A stretch of DNA of 40,909 nucleotides from Bradyrhizobium guangdongense (GTDB lineage: Bacteria; Pseudomonadota; Alphaproteobacteria; Rhizobiales; Xanthobacteraceae). The notes beneath the pieces are model-generated. The model worked only from the letters and a program-made list of their open reading frames with translations. It ran no database searches and was not told the origin of the DNA. Positions within the stretch are counted from its first letter, which is position 1; each line of letters begins with the position of its first letter. Shown here piece by piece: positions 1 through 12,860 of this stretch. The position numbers and the translations under genes are program-made. The DNA lies in the NCBI RefSeq assembly GCF_006483445.1, contig NZ_PPPT01000132.1:1-40909 (forward strand). Reading direction: 5' to 3'.

Positions 1-1517
<1,517 letters not shown>

Positions 1518-1520
1518 CCC

Positions 1521-3596
1521 ATGCGATTGACCGCCGGATCGCCCGCACGCCTCGGCGCAAGCTGGGACGGAAGAGGCACCAATTTTGCGCTGTTCTCGGC
1601 CAACGCCGAGAGGGTCGAGCTGTGCCTGTTCGACAGCCAGGGCCGGCGTGAGCTGGAACGCGTCGAGTTGCCGGAGCGGACCGAGGACGTTTGGCACGGT
1701 TATCTCAACGACGTCTCGCCGGGCCAGCTCTACGGCTATCGCGTGCACGGCCCCTACGAACCCGAGCACGGCCACCGCTTCAATGCCAACAAGCTGCTGC
1801 TCGACCCCTACGCAAAGCGGCTCGCGGGACGCCTGGTCTGGAGCGATGCGCATTTCGCCTATCGCACCGGCAGCCCGCGCGAGGATCTGTCGTTCGACCG
1901 CCGCGACAATGCGCGCGGCATGATCAAGGCCGTCGTCGTCGACGAGACCTTCAACTGGGGCCGGCGCGAGATTCGACCCAACATACCCTGGGAGGACACC
2001 ATCATCTACGAGGCCCACATCAAGGGCCTGACCCAGAAGCGTGACGACGTGCCGCCGAATCTGCGCGGCACCTATGGCGGGCTCGCCTCGCCCGCGATGA
2101 TCGAGCATCTCAAGCGGCTGGGCGTCACCACCGTCGAGCTGCTGCCGATCCACGGTTTTGTCGACGACCGCGTGCTGGTGGAGAAAAAGCTCGTCAATTA
2201 TTGGGGCTACAACACGCTGTCCTTCTTCGCGCCGGAACCGCGCTACGCGCAGGACAATACGCTCGATTCCTTCCGCACCACCGTGGCGCGGCTGCACGAT
2301 GCCGGCATCGAGGTGATGCTCGACGTCGTCTACAACCACACCGCCGAGGGCAACCATCTCGGCCCGACGCTGTGCTTCCGCGGCATCGACAACGCCTCCT
2401 ATTACTGGCTCAACCGCGAGAACCCGCGCTTCTACGATGATTTCACCGGCTGCGGCTCATCGGTGAACCTCACCCATCCGCGCGTGCTGCAGATGGTGAT
2501 GGATTCGCTGCGCTACTGGGTCGAGGTCTGCCATGTCGACGGTTTCCGCTTCGATCTCGCCACTACGCTTGCGCGCGGGCCGAGCGGCTATGACCGCGGC
2601 GCCTCGTTCCTGACAGCCGTGCGCCAGGACCCTGTACTGGCCAACGTCAAGCTCGTCGCCGAGCCTTGGGATCTCGGTATGGGCGGCTACCAGGTCGGCG
2701 CATTTCCCTCGCAATGGTCGGAGTGGAACGACCGCTACCGCAGCGCCATGCGCCGCTATTGGAGCGGCGAAGGCAGCCTGATCGGCGACATTTCTTCGCG
2801 CATGACGGCCTCATCCGACCTGTTCAACCATGACGGGCGGCGGCCGCGCGCCTCGATCAATCACATCACCGTTCATGACGGTTTTACGCTCGCCGACCTC
2901 TTCAGCTACAACCAGAAGCACAATGAGGCCAATGGCGAAGACAATCGCGACGGCTCCAACGACAACCACAGCAATAATTGCGGTGTCGAGGGCCCGACCG
3001 ACGATCCGAACATCCTCGCGCTGCGCCGCCAGCTCCGCAAGAACGTGCTGGCCTGCCTGATGCTCGCGCAGGGCACGCCGTTGCTGCTCGCCGGCGACGA
3101 GGTGAGCAATACCCAGAACGGCAACAACAACGCCTATTGCCAGGACAACGAGACCGGCTGGGTATTGTGGGACAATCTCGGCAAAGAAGGCGAGGACATG
3201 ATCGACTTCGTCGCTCATCTCGCCGACATCCGCCGGCGTTTTTCACAGCTCCGCAGCCATCGCTGGCTCGACGGCCGCCGCGCCGACGGCTCCTATGGGG
3301 TGCTCTGGCTGACGCCGGGGGGCGAGGAGATGACGGAGAGCGACTGGAATTTTCCGGAAGGAAGGTTCCTCTCCTATGTGATGGGTTCGCTGGAACCCGG
3401 CGGCTCCGCGATCTTTATCGTCCTGAACGCCGCCCCCGAAGAGATCGCATTCAAATTGCCCAAAATGACCGAATACAAGAGCTGGCAGCAGATCCTGAAC
3501 ACGACGGAAGCCAGGCTGAACAGCGTCGACTTCCCGCCCGGCGCCGACAGCAAGGCGCCGCCGCGCGCGGTGCTGGCCTTCGCGGGCGCGCTATGA
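1521..3596 (+). CDS. glgX: Glycogen debranching enzyme GlgX (isoamylase type)
   Basis: Hydrolyses alpha-1,6 branch points of phosphorylase-trimmed glycogen and frees linear maltodextrins, which TreY downstream can use. The 691-residue length is normal for the family. An N-terminal CBM48-like domain (about residues 8-100) precedes the GH13 barrel. Visible conserved regions are DVVYNHTAEGNH (about 268-279), GFRFDLATTL with nucleophile Asp345, VAEPWDLG with Glu381, and ITVHDGFTLADL with Asp453; YNHTAEG and HDGFTL are characteristic of GlgX/TreX proteins. The ATG follows the glgB stop by 3 nt, and the stop overlaps the treZ ATG (ATGA at 3593-3596), which indicates co-translation. A bacterial TreX-like enzyme between glgB and treZ fits supply of linear substrate to the TreYZ route. 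Confidence 0.96.
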   Translation: MRLTAGSPARLGASWDGRGTNFALFSANAERVELCLFDSQGRRELERVELPERTEDVWHGYLNDVSPGQLYGYRVHGPYEPEHGHRFNANKLLLDPYAKRLAGRLVWSDAHFAYRTGSPREDLSFDRRDNARGMIKAVVVDETFNWGRREIRPNIPWEDTIIYEAHIKGLTQKRDDVPPNLRGTYGGLASPAMIEHLKRLGVTTVELLPIHGFVDDRVLVEKKLVNYWGYNTLSFFAPEPRYAQDNTLDSFRTTVARLHDAGIEVMLDVVYNHTAEGNHLGPTLCFRGIDNASYYWLNRENPRFYDDFTGCGSSVNLTHPRVLQMVMDSLRYWVEVCHVDGFRFDLATTLARGPSGYDRGASFLTAVRQDPVLANVKLVAEPWDLGMGGYQVGAFPSQWSEWNDRYRSAMRRYWSGEGSLIGDISSRMTASSDLFNHDGRRPRASINHITVHDGFTLADLFSYNQKHNEANGEDNRDGSNDNHSNNCGVEGPTDDPNILALRRQLRKNVLACLMLAQGTPLLLAGDEVSNTQNGNNNAYCQDNETGWVLWDNLGKEGEDMIDFVAHLADIRRRFSQLRSHRWLDGRRADGSYGVLWLTPGGEEMTESDWNFPEGRFLSYVMGSLEPGGSAIFIVLNAAPEEIAFKLPKMTEYKSWQQILNTTEARLNSVDFPPGADSKAPPRAVLAFAGAL

Positions 3597-5347
3597 GGCC
3601 ATCCTTCGGGGCGAGGCCAACCAGGGAAGGCGTCTCCTTCAGGCTTTGGGCGCCGGCGGCCAGGCGCGTCGATCTCCTGCATGACGGCGTTCGCGCCATG
3701 CAGCGTCGCGACGACGGCTGGTACGTGGCCGATATCCCCGGACTGAAGGCAGGCGCCCGCTACAAATTTAGGATCGACGACGAGCTCGACGTGCCCGATC
3801 CCGCCTCGGCCTTCCAGCCCGACGACGTGTTCGGTCCCGGCGAGGTGATCGATCACGCAAGCTTCGAGTGGCGCGCGAAAGATTGGCGCGGCCGGCCCTG
3901 GCACGAGACTGTGCTGCTGGAGGCGCATGTCGGCACGTTCACAACGCAAGGCAGCTATCGTGCGATGATCGACAAACTCGATCATATCGTCGCGACCGGC
4001 ATCACCGCGCTAGAGCTGATGCCGCTGGCGGATTTCGCGGGCCAACGCGGCTGGGGCTATGACGGCGTGCTATGGTATGCGCCCGACAGCGCGTATGGCC
4101 GGCCCGAGGACCTGAAGACGCTGATCGATGAGGCGCATCTGCGCGGGCTGATGGTGTTCCTCGACGTCGTCTACAATCACTTTGGCCCGGAGGGGAATTA
4201 CCTCGGCCGCTACGCGCCGGCCTTCTTCACGGATGCGCATACGCCCTGGGGCAGCGCGATCGACTATCGCGTGCCGCAGGTGCGCGCCTTTGCGATCGAG
4301 AACGCGCTCTCCTGGCTCAGCGACTACCGTTTTGATGGCCTGCGGCTGGACGCGGCCAACCACATCATGGCGATCCCCGGCGAGCAGTCGCTGCTCCATG
4401 AGCTCAGCGTCGCGGCCGGCCAGTTGGCCGCGGCGACCGGAAGGCACATCCATCTCGTGCTGGAGAACGGCGACAATCGCGCCAGCCTGCTCGATCCCTT
4501 GCAGGAGCCGCCGAACGGCAAGTACCGGGGCCAGTGGAACGACGACTATCACCACGTCTGGCACGTGATGCTGACAGGCGAGTCCGCCGGCTACTATGGC
4601 GACTATCAGGGTACCTGGCGGATCGATCTCGCCCGCGCGCTCGCGTCAGGCTTCGTCTATCAGGGCGAGACCTCGGCGTTCTGGGGCAACAAGCCGCGCG
4701 GCGAGCCGAGCGGCGCACTGCCGCCTGTGACCTTCGTCAACTTCCTCCAGAACCACGACCAGATCGGCAACCGCGCGCTCGGCGACCGCCTCGAAAGCAT
4801 CGCAAAGCCGAGGGCGATCGAAGCCGCGCTCGCCATCATGCTGCTGGCACCGCAAGTGCCGATGCTGTTCATGGGCGAGGAATGGGGCGCGAAGGCGCCC
4901 TTCCCGTTCTTCTGCGATTTCCACGGCGACCTCGCCACCGCCGTCCGCAAGGGGCGACGCCAGGAATATGCCTGGGCCTATGCAAAATATGGCGACGAGG
5001 TGCCCGACCCGCTCGATCCCGACACGCCGCGATCCGCCGTGCTCAATTGGGATCAGCGCAGTGCCGAGGAAGATGCGCGGCTGACGCTGGTGAGCGGGCT
5101 GCTCGCCGTCAGGCACAAGGAGATCATGCCGCGGCTCGGTAGCGTCGCAGCCGGCGAAGCCAATGTGGCTGACAACGGCCTGCTCACCGCGCATTGGCGC
5201 ATGGCCGACGGCACGACGCTGCGCTTGATCGCCAATCTGTCGGATCAGGACATCGCGACACCCACCATCACCGGCACGCCGATCTGGGGCGGCGAGGCCG
5301 GCAACCGACTTCCGCCCTGGTCGGTGTTCTGGCGCATCGGAGGGTGA
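3593..5347 (+). CDS. treZ: Malto-oligosyltrehalose trehalohydrolase TreZ
   Basis: Releases trehalose from maltooligosyl-trehalose, the second step of the TreYZ pathway. The frame is open far upstream inside glgX, but the ATG at 3593 overlaps the glgX stop as ATGA and gives 584 residues, the family's usual size. It begins with the expected beta-sandwich N-domain (FRLWAPAARRVDLL, about 17-30). GH13 regions are FLDVVYNHFGPEGNYLG (about 189-205), GLRLDAANHI with nucleophile Asp253, LVLENGDN with Glu291, and NFLQNHDQIGNRALG with Asp389. PMLFMGEEWGA is typical of TreZ. The acid/base segment reads LENGDN where many TreZ proteins have an EDD-type sequence, but the catalytic Glu is kept. Translational coupling to glgX and a 1-nt gap to treY place all these products in one operon. 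Confidence 0.96.
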   Translation: MRPSFGARPTREGVSFRLWAPAARRVDLLHDGVRAMQRRDDGWYVADIPGLKAGARYKFRIDDELDVPDPASAFQPDDVFGPGEVIDHASFEWRAKDWRGRPWHETVLLEAHVGTFTTQGSYRAMIDKLDHIVATGITALELMPLADFAGQRGWGYDGVLWYAPDSAYGRPEDLKTLIDEAHLRGLMVFLDVVYNHFGPEGNYLGRYAPAFFTDAHTPWGSAIDYRVPQVRAFAIENALSWLSDYRFDGLRLDAANHIMAIPGEQSLLHELSVAAGQLAAATGRHIHLVLENGDNRASLLDPLQEPPNGKYRGQWNDDYHHVWHVMLTGESAGYYGDYQGTWRIDLARALASGFVYQGETSAFWGNKPRGEPSGALPPVTFVNFLQNHDQIGNRALGDRLESIAKPRAIEAALAIMLLAPQVPMLFMGEEWGAKAPFPFFCDFHGDLATAVRKGRRQEYAWAYAKYGDEVPDPLDPDTPRSAVLNWDQRSAEEDARLTLVSGLLAVRHKEIMPRLGSVAAGEANVADNGLLTAHWRMADGTTLRLIANLSDQDIATPTITGTPIWGGEAGNRLPPWSVFWRIGG

Positions 5348-5348
5348 C

Positions 5349-8129
<2,781 letters not shown>

Positions 8130-8133
8130 ACGG

Positions 8134-8451
8134 CTATTTCCCGTCGCCCTTGGTCAGCAGCAATTGCCCGCGCTTGCGGATCGTCGCCTGCGCCATCTCG
8201 GCAAAACGCTGCAGCAGCCACGGCAACACCACCTCGACCCGGACGTGATCCTCGGCGACGTCGACATTTCCTGTCGCGACCTGCCCGAGCGCGCGGATGC
8301 GAAAATTCATGCGGTCGCCCTCCCAGCGCTCTTCCTCGACCTGCATCACGGGAATGCTGGCCGCAGCCCGGCCGAGCCCGGTCTTGAGGCGCCGCGCGGC
8401 CTCCTCGCGGCCGAGGCGATGCGGAATTGAAACGACGAGCGGTGCTGACAT
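8134..8451 (-). CDS. PHA-granule-type small protein (polyhydroxyalkanoic acid system family)
   Basis: A 105-residue soluble protein that I recognise as resembling the 'putative polyhydroxyalkanoic acid system protein' family (PHA_gran_rgn). The N-terminal block SIPHRLGREEAARRL, a central VEEERWEGDRMNFRIRALG beta segment and a C-terminal KRGQLLLTKGDGK fit that family. No signal peptide or membrane segment is visible. The role of the family is poorly known; it was named from neighbours of PHA genes, and no PHA synthesis gene is seen here. It converges with treY (4-nt gap) and diverges from the DUF3309 gene. Family assignment comes from pattern recognition, so function should be held loosely. 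Confidence 0.75.
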   Translation of the reverse strand: MSAPLVVSIPHRLGREEAARRLKTGLGRAAASIPVMQVEEERWEGDRMNFRIRALGQVATGNVDVAEDHVRVEVVLPWLLQRFAEMAQATIRKRGQLLLTKGDGK

Positions 8452-8545
8452 GGCCCTGCCTCCGATGATCTGTCTTCACATAGTCAGGCTGCCAACCTCG
8501 GCAATAGTTCCAGCAAAGCTGGCCTACTTATGGCGTTTCATCTCT

Positions 8546-8570
8546 GGAACTTTCATTTCTGCGGCAAGTT
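8546..8570 (+). promoter_or_regulatory. EcfG/RpoE2-like general-stress promoter before the DUF3309 gene
   Basis: GGAAC at 8546-8550, then 16 nt, then AGTT at 8567-8570. This is GGAAC-N18-TT, the spacing of the alphaproteobacterial EcfG consensus (GGAAC-N16/17-cGTT). The first base of the -10 element is A instead of C. The expected start, a few bases downstream, would leave a leader of about 50 nt before the ATG at 8628. Confidence 0.45.
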
Positions 8571-8627
8571 GCCCCGGCGAAATCAGGCTTCGCAACGTCC
8601 CTCGTGAGAGGGCTGGAGGATAACAGC

Positions 8628-8792
8628 ATGTCAATCGGTACCATCATTCTGATCATTCTCGTGATCGCACTGCTCGGCGGCTTCAGCGGCATCGGCGGTG
8701 GCCCGTTCTACGGCACCGGCTATTACGGCGGCGGCGGCCTCGGGCTCGTGATCGTGATCCTGTTGATATTGCTGCTGATGGGGCGGATCTAG
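8628..8792 (+). CDS. DUF3309 family small membrane protein
   Basis: A 54-residue peptide with two hydrophobic stretches (about 4-17 and 38-51) joined by a glycine/tyrosine-rich loop (GIGGGPFYGTGYYGGGG), ending LLMGRI. This is the DUF3309 pattern, common in rhizobia and of unknown function. The frame is open from 8604, but the ATG at 8628 is chosen because GGAGGA lies at 8615-8620 with 7 nt spacing and the protein then starts MSIGTIILII as in the family. The EcfG-like promoter at 8546-8570 suggests induction by general stress. Confidence 0.8.
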   Translation: MSIGTIILIILVIALLGGFSGIGGGPFYGTGYYGGGGLGLVIVILLILLLMGRI

Positions 8793-8805
8793 CGGCAAGC
8801 GGCTG

Positions 8806-8947
8806 CGTAGGGTGGGTTAGCGAAGCGGCTGCGCGAAGCGCAGACCGCGCGGCGTAACCCACCACTTCTGTTTCCGCGGGGACTAAAGAGGTGGGTTACG
8901 CCCAGCGAATTGCGCTTCGCGCAATCGCACGGCTAACCCACCCTACG
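8806..8947. repeat. Nested palindromic intergenic repeat (GGGTGGGTTA type)
   Basis: Three nested inverted pairs: 8806-8820 with 8933-8947 (15 of 15, CGTAGGGTGGGTTAG), 8831-8842 with 8911-8922 (12 of 12, GCGCGAAGCGCA), and 8852-8863 with 8890-8901 (12 of 12). The whole could fold into one long hairpin. It fills the space between the 3' ends of the DUF3309 gene and ligD, where it could act as a two-way terminator. GGGTGGGTTA elements of this kind are abundant in Bradyrhizobium genomes. Confidence 0.85.
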
Positions 8948-8979
8948 GCTCCGCCTCCGCGGCACTCCGCGTGCCTACC

Positions 8980-11619
8980 TCACTTCCCCGCCAGCTTCTT
9001 CGTCGCCGCCTTGATCGATGACGCCGCATCGTCATAACCGTCCCATGCTTTTGAGCGCGCCAGCAAGCCTGGCACCGTCCGCATCGTATAGCGCTTCGGG
9101 TCGAGGTCGCTCTTCAGCTGCGCCCAGGTCACCGGCATCGACACCGTCGCACCGTCGCGCGCGCGTGGCGAGAGCGGCGCGACGGCAGTCGCAAGACGGT
9201 CGTTGCGCAAATAGTCGAGGAAAATCTTTCCGTCGCGCAGCTTCTTGGACATGTTGAGCAGGTAACGCTCCGGCGCGTCATTGGCCATCCACTGGCAGAC
9301 GCCCTGCGCAAAGGCTTTTGCTTCCTTCCAGCTCACCTTGTCCCGGGCGCCGTGGAGCAGCGGCACCACGACATGCAGGCCCTTGCCGCCGGTGGTCTTG
9401 CAAAAGCTTTCCATGCCGAGAGCGCTCAGGCGCTGGCGCATCTCCTTGGCCGCCTCGACCACGTCGGCAAACCTGACATCCGGCGCCGGATCGAGATCGA
9501 ACACCAGCCGTCCCGGCGTGTCGTAGGCGTTTGGCGCGCAGTTCCAGGGATGCAGCTCGACGCCGCCGATCTGCGCGACCGCGGCAAGCCCCTCGACCCG
9601 GTCGATCTGCAAATAGGGCTTTCGATCGCCCGAGACTTTTGCCAGCTCCAGCAGGTTGGAGGTGCCCTGCATGGCGTGGCGCTGGAAGAATTTTTCGCCA
9701 CCGATGCCGTCGGGCGCACGGATGATCGAGCATGGCCGCCCCTTCAGATGCACGATCATCCAGTCGCCGACCGCCTCGAAATAGCGCGCGAGGTCGAGTT
9801 TCGTGACGCCCTCGCCGTCCCCGCCATCCGGCCACAGCTCCTTGTCCGGTTTCGAGATGACGACGCCCATCACCTCGGCCGTGCCGGTTTCCTTCAGCCG
9901 CTTGCCAGACTTTGCCTCCCCCCTCGCGACCGGTTTTGCGAGCGTGGTTTTCCTGGGCGTTTCCGCTTCCACCTCCTCGGCGGGCTTGTCCTGTCGCAGG
10001 CCCTTGAACGCAGCCTGGCGGATATTGCCGTCCGCGGTGAAGCCGGCGAACTCGATCTCGGCGACCAGCTCCGGCTTCAGCCAGTGCACGTCGCGCGTTT
10101 TCTTCGGCGCGTTCTTGCCGCTGAACGGGCTTTCCTTCGCTTCCGCCGCTTTCAGCAGCGGCATGATGCGCTTGACCTTGTCGGCGCCAAAGCCGGTGCC
10201 GACGATGCCGACAAAGGCAAGGTCATCGCCGCGATGGACGCCCGCCATCAGCGAACGGAATTTTCCGTTGGTGGTCTTCCAGCCGCCGATCACGACCTCA
10301 TGCCCGGCCCGGCACTTTGCCTTGGTCCAGCTCTCGGCGCGGCCCGAGCGATACGGCGCATCCAGCTTCTTCGACACGATGCCTTCAAGCTCGAGCTTGC
10401 AGGCGGATTGCAGCACGGCATCGCCCCCGCTCTCGAAATGCTCGACATAGCGGATCTGATGCGACTTGCCCTTGCGCGCTTCCAGCAACTCTTTCAGCCG
10501 CTGCTTGCGCTCGCCGAGCGGCAATCGCCGTAAGTCGAGTCCGTCGGCAAACAACAGGTCGAATGCGAAGAAGATGAGTGCATCGGTCTTGCCGTCCGAC
10601 AGCGCGGCCTGCAGCGAAGAAAAATTCGGCGCGCCATTGTGGTCGAGCGCGACGATCTCGCCATCGATCATCACATCCGGCAGCCTGGTTGCTTCCCTGG
10701 CAATGGCAGCAAACTTGGCGGTCCAGTCGAGGCCCTTGCGAGTCTTCAGGCTCACCTTGCTGTCTTCGACGCGGAGCTGGACGCGATAGCCGTCGAACTT
10801 GATCTCGTGGCACCAGCCGTCGGCGGCCGGCGGCCGCTCGACTATCGTGCAGAGCTGCGGCGCGACGAAATCAGGCATCCCAGAGACCTCTTTGGCATTC
10901 GTGGCCGTCGTCGCCTTGTCTCTCTTCAGCGCCGCCCGCGGCGCCGGCCTGATGGTGCGCGTCTCCTTCTCCTCTGCACGATTGGATTGCCAGACCGCAT
11001 CCGCCTTGGTCTTGCCTTTTGCCAGCATGAACGGCTTTGGCGCGCGCCCCTTGCCTTCGGCGATCTGCTCCATCGCCCGGCCGGAGGCGACCGACTTGTC
11101 CTCCTTCAAAATGTTCTCGCCCTCGCCGGCATATTCGTCGCGATGCTTTATCAACAGCCAGTTGGTGCGCTTACCGCCATTGCGGTCGTTGCGCATGCGA
11201 ACCAGCACCCAGCTTCCGTGCAGCTTTTCGCCATGCAGGGTGAATTTGAGATCACCCTTCTTGAAGCCGGCTTCCGGATCGTCGGATTCCCAGGTACCGC
11301 GATCCCACAGCATGACCGTGCCGCCGCCATATTGGCTCTCGGGGATCGTGCCTTCGAAATCGCCATAGTCGAGCGGGTGGTCCTCGACCTCGACCGCGAG
11401 GCGCTTGTCGTGCGGATCGAGCGAGGGACCCTTCGTCACCGCCCAGGACTTGAAGACGCCGTCGAATTCGAGCCGGAGATCGTAGTGCAGCCGCGTAGCG
11501 TCGTGCTTCTGGATCACGAAACGCCGCGCCTTCGACGGCGCGACCTTGGTCTCGCCTGACGGCTCGGGCGTCTTCTCAAAATCCCGCTTTTTTCGATAGG
11601 TGGAGAGGTTTCTCAGCAC
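8980..11619 (-). CDS. ligD: ATP-dependent DNA ligase D (NHEJ: phosphoesterase-ligase-polymerase)
   Basis: Multifunctional end-processing and sealing enzyme of bacterial non-homologous end joining, acting with Ku. At 879 residues it has the PE-LIG-POL order found in Pseudomonas rather than the mycobacterial POL-PE-LIG order. The phosphoesterase domain (about 30-160) keeps His39, His45, Asp47 and His81 (QKHDATRLHYDL, EDHPLDYGDFEG). The ligase domain (about 250-540) has the adenylated Lys274 in EIKFDGYR and EGIVSKK near 413. The polymerase domain (about 585-870) shows FDLDPAP with Asp708/Asp710 and KTTGGKGLHVVVPL at 741-754. The start is a GTG at 11619 with AGGA 6 nt upstream. It is transcribed away from ku, with an EcfG-like promoter on its own strand at 11685-11709, giving an estimated leader near 60 nt. 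Confidence 0.96.
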   Translation of the reverse strand: MLRNLSTYRKKRDFEKTPEPSGETKVAPSKARRFVIQKHDATRLHYDLRLEFDGVFKSWAVTKGPSLDPHDKRLAVEVEDHPLDYGDFEGTIPESQYGGGTVMLWDRGTWESDDPEAGFKKGDLKFTLHGEKLHGSWVLVRMRNDRNGGKRTNWLLIKHRDEYAGEGENILKEDKSVASGRAMEQIAEGKGRAPKPFMLAKGKTKADAVWQSNRAEEKETRTIRPAPRAALKRDKATTATNAKEVSGMPDFVAPQLCTIVERPPAADGWCHEIKFDGYRVQLRVEDSKVSLKTRKGLDWTAKFAAIAREATRLPDVMIDGEIVALDHNGAPNFSSLQAALSDGKTDALIFFAFDLLFADGLDLRRLPLGERKQRLKELLEARKGKSHQIRYVEHFESGGDAVLQSACKLELEGIVSKKLDAPYRSGRAESWTKAKCRAGHEVVIGGWKTTNGKFRSLMAGVHRGDDLAFVGIVGTGFGADKVKRIMPLLKAAEAKESPFSGKNAPKKTRDVHWLKPELVAEIEFAGFTADGNIRQAAFKGLRQDKPAEEVEAETPRKTTLAKPVARGEAKSGKRLKETGTAEVMGVVISKPDKELWPDGGDGEGVTKLDLARYFEAVGDWMIVHLKGRPCSIIRAPDGIGGEKFFQRHAMQGTSNLLELAKVSGDRKPYLQIDRVEGLAAVAQIGGVELHPWNCAPNAYDTPGRLVFDLDPAPDVRFADVVEAAKEMRQRLSALGMESFCKTTGGKGLHVVVPLLHGARDKVSWKEAKAFAQGVCQWMANDAPERYLLNMSKKLRDGKIFLDYLRNDRLATAVAPLSPRARDGATVSMPVTWAQLKSDLDPKRYTMRTVPGLLARSKAWDGYDDAASSIKAATKKLAGK

Positions 11620-11676
11620 GTCCCGTCCTGCATTTTCGCGCGCGCATTCGAGCCTAGCACGCCAAAACTCCCTCCC

Positions 11677-11701
11677 GGAACCAAAACCCCGAAGCCGGGT
11701 T
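11677..11701 (+). promoter_or_regulatory. EcfG/RpoE2-like promoter directing ku
   Basis: GGAAC at 11677-11681, 16 nt, GGTT at 11698-11701. This matches GGAAC-N18-TT, the general-stress consensus of Alphaproteobacteria. It lies 37 nt upstream of the ku ATG, so a start near 11708 would give a leader of about 30 nt. The element is interleaved with the opposite-strand copy at 11685-11709. Confidence 0.6.
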
Positions 11702-11709
11702 GGGGTTCC
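11685..11709 (-). promoter_or_regulatory. EcfG/RpoE2-like promoter directing ligD
   Basis: Read on the minus strand, GGAAC (11709 to 11705), 16 nt, GGTT (11688 to 11685). Spacing and -10 sequence are identical to the plus-strand ku element, because the segment is partly palindromic (GGAACC/GGTTCC ends). The predicted transcript would start near 11678 and run into the ligD GTG at 11619. Confidence 0.58.
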
Positions 11710-11738
11710 AAATCGTATTGAAATCGCTGGAGAATGGA

Positions 11739-12623
11739 ATGGCCCCGCGCGCCTATTGGAAAGGGACGTTGAAACTGTCGCTCGTCAGTTGTCCGGTCGT
11801 GCTGTACCCCGCGACGTCTGCGGCCGAGAAGACCCGATTTCACATGATCAACCGGGAGACCGGCAACCGGTTGAAGCAACAGATGATCGATTCCGAGACG
11901 GGCGACGTCGTCGAGAGCGATCAGAAGGGTCGCGGCTACGAGCTGCGCAAAGGAAAATTTGTCGAGATCGAACCCGAGGAGCTCGAAGCCGTCCAGATCG
12001 AGAGCAACCACACCATCGATATCGACAGCTTTGTGCCGCGCGACGAGATCGACCGGCGTTACCTCAACCACCCCTACTACATCGCCCCCGACGGCAAGGC
12101 CGCGATCGACGCCTTCGCCGTGATCCGCGACGCCATGAAGGACGAGGAGCGCGTGGCGCTCGCAAAGATCGTGCTCACCAATCGCGAACACATCATGGCG
12201 ATCGAGCCGCTCGGCAAGGGCCTGCTCGGCACCACCCTGCGCTACCCCTATGAGCTGCGCGACGAGAGCCAGTTCTTCGACGATATCAAGAGCCCAAAGA
12301 TCACCAAGGACATGGTCGAGCTCGCCGGCCATATCCTGCACACAAAGGCCTCGCATTTCGATCCGAGCAAGTTCAGGGATGATTACGAGAATGCGCTCAA
12401 GGCGCTGGTGAAGCGCAAGGCGAGCGGCAAGAAGATAGAGTTGCCGGAGCCCGAGGAGCGACCGAGTAACGTCGTCAGCCTGATGGATGCGCTGAAGCAG
12501 AGTTTGAAGGGGCGCGGCGGCAAGAAGACGGCGACCAGGTCACATGCGCGCCGGGCGACAGGGCGGCAGCGCAGTGCGAGGAAGACGCAGCGCTCGACGG
12601 CGCGGCACAGGAAGGCGGGTTAG
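11739..12623 (+). CDS. ku: Ku protein (NHEJ DNA end-binding)
   Basis: Homodimeric ring protein that binds double-strand break ends and recruits LigD. It has 294 residues from the ATG at 11739, chosen because GGAG at 11729-11732 is 6 nt upstream and the protein then begins MAPRAYWKGTLKLSLVSCPV, the usual bacterial Ku start; a longer TTG start at 11700 is unlikely. The Ku core covers about 1-250, with FHMINRETGNRLKQQM and the GKGLLGTTLRYPYELRD bridge region. The last 40 or so residues are a Lys/Arg-rich tail (KKTATRSHARRATGRQ and so on), a DNA-binding extension seen in many proteobacterial Ku proteins. Divergent from ligD across 119 nt that carry paired stress promoters, so co-induction is likely. 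Confidence 0.96.
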   Translation: MAPRAYWKGTLKLSLVSCPVVLYPATSAAEKTRFHMINRETGNRLKQQMIDSETGDVVESDQKGRGYELRKGKFVEIEPEELEAVQIESNHTIDIDSFVPRDEIDRRYLNHPYYIAPDGKAAIDAFAVIRDAMKDEERVALAKIVLTNREHIMAIEPLGKGLLGTTLRYPYELRDESQFFDDIKSPKITKDMVELAGHILHTKASHFDPSKFRDDYENALKALVKRKASGKKIELPEPEERPSNVVSLMDALKQSLKGRGGKKTATRSHARRATGRQRSARKTQRSTARHRKAG

Positions 12624-12860
12624 CAATTCCCGTCATTCCGGGGCGATGCGACGGGAAGGGGTGAGCAGTGCCATGGGTTGGATGCCAACCAGGTTGCGAA
12701 TTTCATCGCGTAGTGTTATGCTGCTAAGATATTGATATTGTTCGCATAACTTACATTATGGAATAGATTTTGGCGATGGTTCACTTGACGTACCCAAGGC
12801 AATATCCTGCTGTAGGTCGCTGACTGGCGCCGAATTTTTCTCGAACGATGAGTTGGGGCT

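Noticed and set aside
12540..12735. Small ORF at the ku 3' end
   Set aside because: Shadow of the Arg/Lys-rich ku tail continuing into a repeat half; no ribosome site or family.
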